From Globodera rostochiensis (lineage: Eukaryota > Nematoda > Chromadorea > Rhabditida > Heteroderidae): DNA of 64,000 bases. A program made the translations under genes and the position numbers. Below the pieces are notes generated by a model, which had not been told where the DNA came from, did no database searches, and saw nothing but the letters and a program-made list of their open reading frames with translations. The DNA is taken from contig JAEVLN010000003.1 in assembly GCA_018350325.1 (NCBI GenBank), positions 3,858,745-3,922,744 on the forward strand, read 5' to 3'. Shown in pieces: positions 57,459 through 64,000 of this stretch; position 1 is the first letter of the stretch; each line of letters starts with the position of its first letter.

Positions 57459-60400
57459 TCCACTCAGAAGGTGCCGTCGCCGTCGGCGTCTTCGGCCGCC
57501 CGGACGACTCCACAAAATTTGGCCTTCGACTGCCGGATGAACTTGCGGCACGCATTCCGGCCTCAGCCCGGGGCGCCAATCGCCTCGCAAAAACAAAACA
57601 ATTAATTTTGAGTAAATTAAATTAAACTTTTTAAAATTGTTATTTAATTATGTTAATTAAACAATCACCCGACAAAAATTATGTTAATTAATCAATCACC
57701 CGACAAAAATTTGAATTAAATTTAACTTTTTAAATTGTTATTCAATTATGTTAATTAATTAATCACCCGACAAAAACAATTAATTTTGAGTAAATTAAAT
57801 TAAACTTTTTAAAATTGTTATTCAATTATGCTAATCAATCAATCTTGCGACTAATTTTGTGTAAATTAATTAAACTTTTTTATAATTGTTTTTCAATTAT
57901 GCTAATTAATCACCCGACACGTTGCTTTTGGCGGCCCTAAATTTATTAAATTTAAAATTGTCTACAAAATTTTACTTTAAAATAATTTATCAAAATTTTA
58001 ATGACCTATGAGAAAATTGCCCTTCTCGCAGCGAAAAGCGATGGAACGCCCCTCGGGGACGCGACTGATGTAGTCGGAATAGTCGTAGGCCCCCATTTGA
58101 CCCTCCAACAAAATGTGCCCGCCAATTAAAGTGCCAAAAACTTTTGTCGGATGTTCACAAGACACTTTTAAATTAAAACTTTGGGGTTTTTAAAGGTTGA
58201 CTTAAGATTAGAACTTTTAAACTTCAATTTGCACCGAACATTTTGTTAATTTAATTCAATTTTTATGTCTAAAATTGCGTCTTCATTTTATTGTAATTTA
58301 ATTATAAAACAAATATTTATTACTTGCCAAACAACGAAAAGGCTGTCCATCTCTGGCCCATTTTCCATAAAGACATTTTATCGAATTGTTTGGAGACGAT
58401 GGCCGAAAACCGTGAAGACAGCGATATTTAGCCACTTAAATTATTTATAAAAATTAAACAAAAAATAATTACCGGAGCCATGGGTTGATTTGGTGAAAAC
58501 AATTCGCGAATTGGACACTTTAGTCGGCCAATGAATGCATCGGACTAATCGTAATTAATTATTTTAAATAAAAATAATCGACAAAAATTAACTCGGCGAG
58601 CATTGGGGCACATGGGACCACGTCCCATTGGCACATCCAACGGCGGCCATTGCCTTCGAATCGTGCTTCGGGTCACATAAAATACGCACCTTTAATTTGT
58701 AAAAATATTTTAAAATATTTTTGTATTTTTCTATAAAATCAAATCGTTTTTTGATTGGAATTTTGAAATTATTTGCCTGTGTTCCATGTGGTACTGTTTC
58801 GTCCTGATCAAATTGGTCAAGACGTCCGTTTCGAATTGGGGGCACGGGGCAACCGGCTAAAAATGCTAATAAAATTTGTTTAACAAAAAATGCCGCCAAC
58901 CCAAACATTTCGGTGCCATTGCGCTCCATTTGCCGCTTTCCTCGCATTTGGCAAACGGCGCTCCGACGTGAGACATTCCTTCGAAGCAGCGAAAGACGAC
59001 AATGGCACCAAAACTGACGTCCTCGCCTTCGATGTAACCGTTCCAAATCACCGGCAACGGGGGACATTTTATTTCTGATCAAAATTTAAATTGTTGACGA
59101 TAACCAAAACATAATATGGCAATGAAATGAACTGATCAGTAAATTGAATGCTTTTTCCTCACCTTCGCAGTATGGCTCCTGTCCTGCCCAAATGCCTTCT
59201 GCCAAACAAATTCGTTGAACCAAAAATTAACAAAATTTAAAATAAAAAATATTGGCAAATTAATGGCAACCTGCCCAACAAGGCGATAGCCATCGTTGCA
59301 TGAATAAGTGACAACCGATTGGAAGGTCAGCGAGGAGCCGATGACGGCACCGTGCAGCGGGTCGTCGGGGCGAACGCATTCGGTCGCTGAAAATATTCTA
59401 TAATATTTGCCATATATTTAAGTATTTTGTACTTTTTTCTATAAAGAATAAAATGTTTATATAAATATATATTTAAAAAAACATTAAAATATTTACGTTT
59501 ACAAATTGGCTGCTCGCCACTCCAATCGCCCCGCGCAGTGCACCGGCGCTGTTCTGTGCCGCCGGTCAAACGGAAGCCGGCGGCACACGCAAATTTAACC
59601 GCGTGCGGGAAATGGAAAAGGTCGCCCGTACGAAAGCCATTCATCGGAATTCCCTCAAAATTTAATTTATTCATTTTTTGGCAAATATTTTTAAAATTTA
59701 TTAATTAATTTTTATTTACAGGATCCGGGCATTGTTTGGCTTTGCATTTCAACTCAGGCCCAATCCATTTGGCCACTCCCTCGTCATCCAAAAGGCATTT
59801 GGCGGTTCCCGTGCCTTGTGCCGTAAACCTGCACAATTAAATTCAAAAATATTTAAAATTTAAATAAACTTTGCCTATGGTATCCGGCAATGCAATTGTA
59901 GTGCGCTGCCGTGTCCAATTCGAACTGGTCCTCGAACTGTTCAAAGTCGCCGTACCCCGTGGGCTGAAGGCGATGAATGGCATACGGTATATCCGGAGGG
60001 GGTCCACAGCGAGCTGAAATTAAATGCAAAAATAATAACGCCTGAGGGAGGGGGGTCGGAATTAAATAAAAAACTCTGTAGACGACAGCTCGGCCGAGCC
60101 CCACTCCATTCGCGGTTGCCCTGACATCGGCGTTGGGCTGGTCCGACCAGAACAAAGCCCTAACGCATTTTGAACAAATAAATTTAAATAAATAAAAACG
60201 TTTAAAAAAAGTTTTAAAAGGACATTTTCGAATTAAAAATGATAAAGGATTTAAATTTCTATTTAAACTTTAGAACATTTGCTGACCGGGTCGCATCCAA
60301 ACTCTGACACCGCGTCAAAAACGAATCCGTCCGGCGTTCTGACGTATCCGTTTGGCAAGTCAACGAGCGGATGACAGCTCAATGCTTTGTTATGAATTAA

Positions 60401-60772
60401 TTAATAATTAATTAATTTTTGGATTGTCTCAAAAGTATTTGGATTTAAAAAAACAAATTTGTTTAAAATGTTTAAACATTTTGTCCCCAAATTATATTAA
60501 CCGGCGTTCACGCAACTCCGGCCGCACTCGCCGTCGCACACGCATCGCTTCTGCTGTTGTTGCTGTTGGATGCCCTTGCGGCACTGTTCTTGCCGAATGC
60601 ATGCCTTGCGGCAATGGGCAGGTCGTGGCAACGCCGCAGGGCATTCCTCGAGAGTTTGCGGCGATGACTCATCCCCATTTTGATGGTCGAGAATGAGGTG
60701 CGGCAAAATGCCCACTGTTGTGGTGATGAGAATGATTAGGAAATGAAAAATATCATTAGAACAATTCATCAT
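57459..60772 (-). CDS. LEV-9-like secreted WAP plus eight-sushi acetylcholine-receptor scaffold
   Basis: Matches the domain order of C. elegans LEV-9, an extracellular muscle protein that clusters levamisole acetylcholine receptors with LEV-10. Exon 1 (60772 to about 60497) has a signal peptide ([16 protein letters not shown]), a WAP-like eight-Cys region ([26 protein letters not shown]) and a short polyGln. Eight CCPs follow: 60382-60060 ([19 protein letters not shown]), about 60010-59735 ([12 protein letters not shown]), about 59740-59510 ([19 protein letters not shown]), 59390-59160 ([13 protein letters not shown]), 59075-58910 ([17 protein letters not shown]), 58857-58590 ([13 protein letters not shown]), about 58545-58325 and 58165-57520 ([30 protein letters not shown]). 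After CCP8 comes GRRRRRRHL, a possible furin-type site. AT-rich tandem repeats fill the intron at about 57600-57915. Confidence 0.8.
57598..57915. repeat. irregular AT-rich tandem repeat in an intron
   Basis: Several imperfect copies of AATCACCCGACAAAAA together with TTAATTAA-rich and AACTTTTTAAAATTGTTA segments, about 80-95 bp apart, inside the last intron of the LEV-9-like gene. Confidence 0.7.
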
Positions 60773-63189
60773 TTAACTAAATCATTAGGAAATATATTTT
60801 TTAAATTTAAAAAAATGTTTATAATTTTCTTGCTTTTGACTAACAAATAAGAGCCGTATAGAGTAGTTGAATTAAATTTTATGGTTTTGTAACTAAAATA
60901 ATTGTGTTTAAAATTTAAATTAAATTCATTTTCATGTCACTGGAATTAAAATGATTCTTTTCTAAGCTTATGATGAAATTAATAATTCCTAAATTCAAAA
61001 ATTCTGTAATTACTTTTTTAATATAATAAATCCAAATGAACAGTTCAGAAACAATTATTATTGGAAAAAGACACGCCTCGTAAGATTCAGGTTTAATTCC
61101 GGCAAATATTTTAACCAAAGAATTTATTTGAATTGATTGGGGGGGGGCCAATGACATTGACGAAATCGGAGAAAGTTGTCGAGGAGGGGCGGCAATCTCG
61201 AGACGGCAATTAATCAAGATTAGAAGAGATTAAGCCGATTTCACCAACGGCGGAAGCAAAGCTTATTTATTGTGAGTGCTTAAATAATTTATTTTGCTTA
61301 AATGTTTTTATTTGTCGTAACGGAATTTCGAATAATTTTCAATAATTTAAAAAGTATAATTTCTTCTGTTTGCATTTTTCCGAATAACCAAATGCTAACA
61401 AAAACTTTTCTATCTAAAGACTAATAAATAAATAATTATATTTTTAATTTAATAAAGCAAATTTTGTGCTTACAAATTAGCCCGTTTTAACCATTGCCCC
61501 AATTTTTTCCTCATTTTTTAAAATCCAATTCAGTTTTGTCTGTCGATCGGTCGGCTCATCCATTTTCTGTTGGAGAATGAATAAATGATCTGTTCGATGA
61601 ATGCGGAATCGCGGATCCGTGAAAGTCTCCGAGCCGGGCTTATCGCCTTGTCCGGATCAGCAGACGTCCGGATGAGGCGGGAGGGGGGCGGGGGGGGGGA
61701 GGGGAGGCGGGTGACCATCTGAGGGTGAAGAAGCATCGGAGGAGCATGGGGATCATCCTCACTTATCCCATCCCATCCCCCGTGGGGATGAGTCTTCTGC
61801 AAAGCGCTGGAGGGGACTCTCCCACAATATCTCCGCCTCAATCTCCTCGACTCGTGTCCATTTTCTGGATGTGAATTTGTGCAAGAAAATCCCTCCCCCG
61901 GCTCCTTCTGCTCAAATGTGGGCAAGCAAAGTAAAAGAATGGCGACGATAGATAGGACCGGGGGCTGGAATCAAATTACCCCCCCCCCCCCGGCACAATT
62001 TTTACCGTTTTTTTTAGAAAAGATTTCCCAGAAATAGTGAAATTTATGTCGTAAATTTATACCCTCTCCACTTGAAAACATTAAAGAAATTGAAGCAGCA
62101 TTTATTTTGTTCTCTTTCACTATTTTCTTTACCCCGCGAAACGTTGTTGACCCAAAGTGAAACTGCCGCCTTCAAAACGTCGTGCGCGAGCTGTTCAGCT
62201 TTGAGGGGCAACCAAACAAACACTTTAGCGCCAATGCATCATTTAAAGACACCGCAATTTTTCTTTTTTAGCAGTATTTTTAAATTCCGGGTTTTGAACA
62301 TTTCGATTTGCGAACATCCGTGATCTGGTTGGTTGTTAGCCGGTCTGATCAAGTAAGCTTTGCCCTGAAATGCCAATGGCACGCCATGACGTCACCAGAG
62401 TGTGGCGGGCATTTCCGAATTTTGGACGGCATTCCCTCTTTAGCATTAGCCCAAAAGGGTCTCAGAGCAACAGAATTCGAATTATATTTTGTAATACCAT
62501 CGTTAAACAATATCCATTATCTTTGTTATACATTATTCAGTTTATCTTTAAACGCATGAAAATTTGCTAATTTTGCGAGCCAAATTTGAATCCGTCCTTT
62601 CATATTAAAATTCCAATTTTATAAAAACCAATGCCATTATTTTAGACGCCAAATTAAATATACCCGTGTTAAATGCCAAGTTTAAACAGTAATCTCAGAA
62701 TGCCCTCTTTTAATGGCAAATGCCAAAATTGCCATTGCTCTACACTTGCCATTATTTTGCCGATGGAAAAAGCCCTCCTAAAATAAAACGGGTGCCATTA
62801 CAATGCCATTTCTTAGAAGCCGTTTGCCATTTTCCTCAAAGTGATCTGAGATCCCTGAGTTTAAAGACCGGGAGCGGGCCGATTGAGTCTGGTCGGTTGA
62901 GGTGGCCAGTTGAGTCTGGCTGATGCCGATAAAAGGACGTGATTTAAACCAAAAAATTTTGCTTGAAATAATTACCTATTACCAGGGATGGAAATTTTAG
63001 GCTCAAAAAATCTTGAAATAAGCGCCTAAAAAATTTTGTTTTCAGGTTATACATAGAATAGCCTTTAAGCCTAGGCTTAAGCCTGAGCCTGAGCTTTCAT
63101 CCTCAATTACCCGTGTTAAAATGCCAACTTTAAAGACCAATGCCATTAATTTTAGACGCCAAATTTGACCCACCGATTTTCTGTTGTAT
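60773..63189. other. intergenic region upstream of the LEV-9-like gene
   Basis: Should hold the LEV-9 promoter. Contains G-rich tracts at about 61140 and 61685-61708, a C-run at about 61980, and a region (62369-63146) with seven ATGCCA hexamers. Two copies of AATGCCATTA..TTTTAGACGCCAAATT occur (about 62630 and 63140). An open minus-strand stretch at 61530-61925 is low-complexity and not supported as a gene. Confidence 0.5.
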
Positions 63190-63342
63190 ATGACCCAATT
63201 GGCAGCCATTGACCGCCGTCCGTTGACCGTTTCGCGCCCCTTCTTCATTTTGTTGTATTTCATCGGCCTGGTCATCTGCGTGCCCGCCTCGTCGTTCATT
63301 TGGTTCATTCGCAAACGCTTCAACGAACGCAACGTTGTCGGG
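63190..63342 (+). CDS. possible exon of a small membrane protein
   Basis: An open stretch from ATG 63190 to a good donor (GTAAGT at 63343). It encodes MTQLAAIDRRPLTVSRP, a hydrophobic helix (ILLYFIGLVICVPASSFIWF) and a basic RKRFNER end. Phase 0 at the donor does not join the next recognisable exon (63502) in its coding frame, so it may belong to a different transcript. Not recognised. Confidence 0.3.
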
Positions 63343-63503
63343 GTAAGTCGACCGCCAGATTAATCGAGAATCAAATGCTCCGATAATCGAGACCGTTCAA
63401 TTTAATGACGAAACTAAGTCCAAAACCAATAAGCCTTCAAAAATAAAATATGCTTTCAATTTTCATCATTTCTTTACAAATAATTTTGCCTAAATTTCCA
63501 GCA

Positions 63504-63948
63504 ATGCTCGTTGTCATCGTCCATCCGGAACAATGGAACGGCGGCTCAGACCGTTGCACAATCGGTTTGATTTTCAATTGTTAATTGATTAATTTATTTA
63601 ATTGAATCGATTATTTTAATTTAATTGATTAATTTAATTTAATTGAATCCATTAATTTAATTTAATTTAATTGATTAATTTAATTTAATTGATTAATTTA
63701 ATCGATTAATTTAATTGTTTCGAAATATGTCAGGACTTCTCCGACATTTTGTCCAGGCCGGCCATAAGGTGATCTGGCTGACCACAATGATTGATACATA
63801 TTGGGCGTCCGAAAACTTCCACGGCGTTGGCATGTTATTTTAAAGAATCCGAATATTTTTTAGTAATTATTACAATTTTAATTTATCTTTTTGCAGAAAT
63901 CGTTGGACCATCGTTTTTTTCCAATCTTTCTTTACACCCCGGAGATTG
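63504..63948 (+). CDS. glycosyltransferase family 4-like, possibly ALG2 (N-terminal part, runs off the window)
   Basis: Three in-phase exons: 63504-63564 (MLVVIVHPEQWNGGSDRC), 63734-63825 (LLRHFVQAGHKVIWLTTM) and 63897-63948 (SLDHRFFPIFLYTPEI). The order VxxVHPxxxxGGSxR, then L..(x)GHKVxxxT, then an Asp a few residues on matches the start of ALG2-type alpha-1,3/1,6-mannosyltransferases, which build dolichol-linked oligosaccharide at the ER. The ATG follows a TTTCCAG by two bases, where a spliced leader could be joined. Only about 68 residues are visible, so another GT4 or GT-B enzyme is possible. Confidence 0.4.
63565..63720. repeat. TTAATTTAATTGA microsatellite-like tract in an intron
   Basis: Imperfect repeats of TTAATTTAATTGATTAATT fill the first intron of the ALG2-like gene. 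Confidence 0.85.
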
Positions 63949-64000
63949 GTAAGCGCCGTATACAAAATAAATAAATATTTACATAATAATTTTTGGCATT

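Noticed and set aside
61530..61925. 131-codon minus-strand open frame.
   Set aside because: Low-complexity Pro/Arg-rich reading of a G-rich tract with no homology or neighbours in phase.

Overview
The window is AT-rich eukaryotic DNA with short introns (often 45-150 bases), GT-AG plus at least one GC-AG splice site, and compact genes. It is most likely from a nematode. The clearest pointer is a WAP plus eight-sushi protein matching the nematode synaptic scaffold LEV-9. A plant-parasitic (cyst-nematode-like) species is plausible but is only inference. I found no bacterial, viral or organellar genes. Almost every gene is split into many small exons, so the calls come from splicing short open segments by eye with matching intron phases.

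Layout. 0.8-6.7 kb (minus strand): two paralogous AIG1/ADTRP-type lipid hydrolases, separated by a 1 kb fold-back element that carries a tRNA-derived SINE. 6.7-11.3 kb: two non-autonomous hAT-type elements with perfect 8-bp target duplications, then a homogeneous 127-bp satellite of about 22 copies. 11.4-22.1 kb (plus strand): four close genes, for NAD-isocitrate dehydrogenase beta, a WDR44-like Rab11 effector, mitochondrial ribosomal protein S14 and a 104-residue ATP6AP2-like protein. Their spacing would suit an operon. 22.7-28.1 kb (minus): an SQSTM1/p62-like autophagy receptor with PB1, ZZ, a possible LIR and UBA, carrying two exons that resemble part of the CTD phosphatase FCP1. 28.9-30.1 kb (plus): an unrecognised multi-pass membrane protein. 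31.0-37.8 kb (minus): a SUZ12-like Polycomb PRC2 subunit. 38.95-45.34 kb: a 6.4 kb GC-rich minisatellite of a 17-bp unit. 45.3-49.3 kb: fold-back elements and a second SINE. 49.35-52.48 kb (plus): a ZIP (SLC39A8/A14-type) metal transporter. 53.0-60.8 kb (minus): the LEV-9-like gene, followed by further sushi domains, an Ig domain and four more sushi domains in the order known from Drosophila Hikaru genki. 63.5 kb to the end: the start of a glycosyltransferase, possibly ALG2.

The genes are mostly housekeeping: mitochondrial metabolism and translation, V-ATPase, autophagy, chromatin and metal transport. The neuromuscular scaffold locus stands apart. Non-coding DNA is dominated by non-autonomous DNA transposons, fold-back elements, SINEs, two large tandem arrays and unusually many poly(C)/poly(G) runs.
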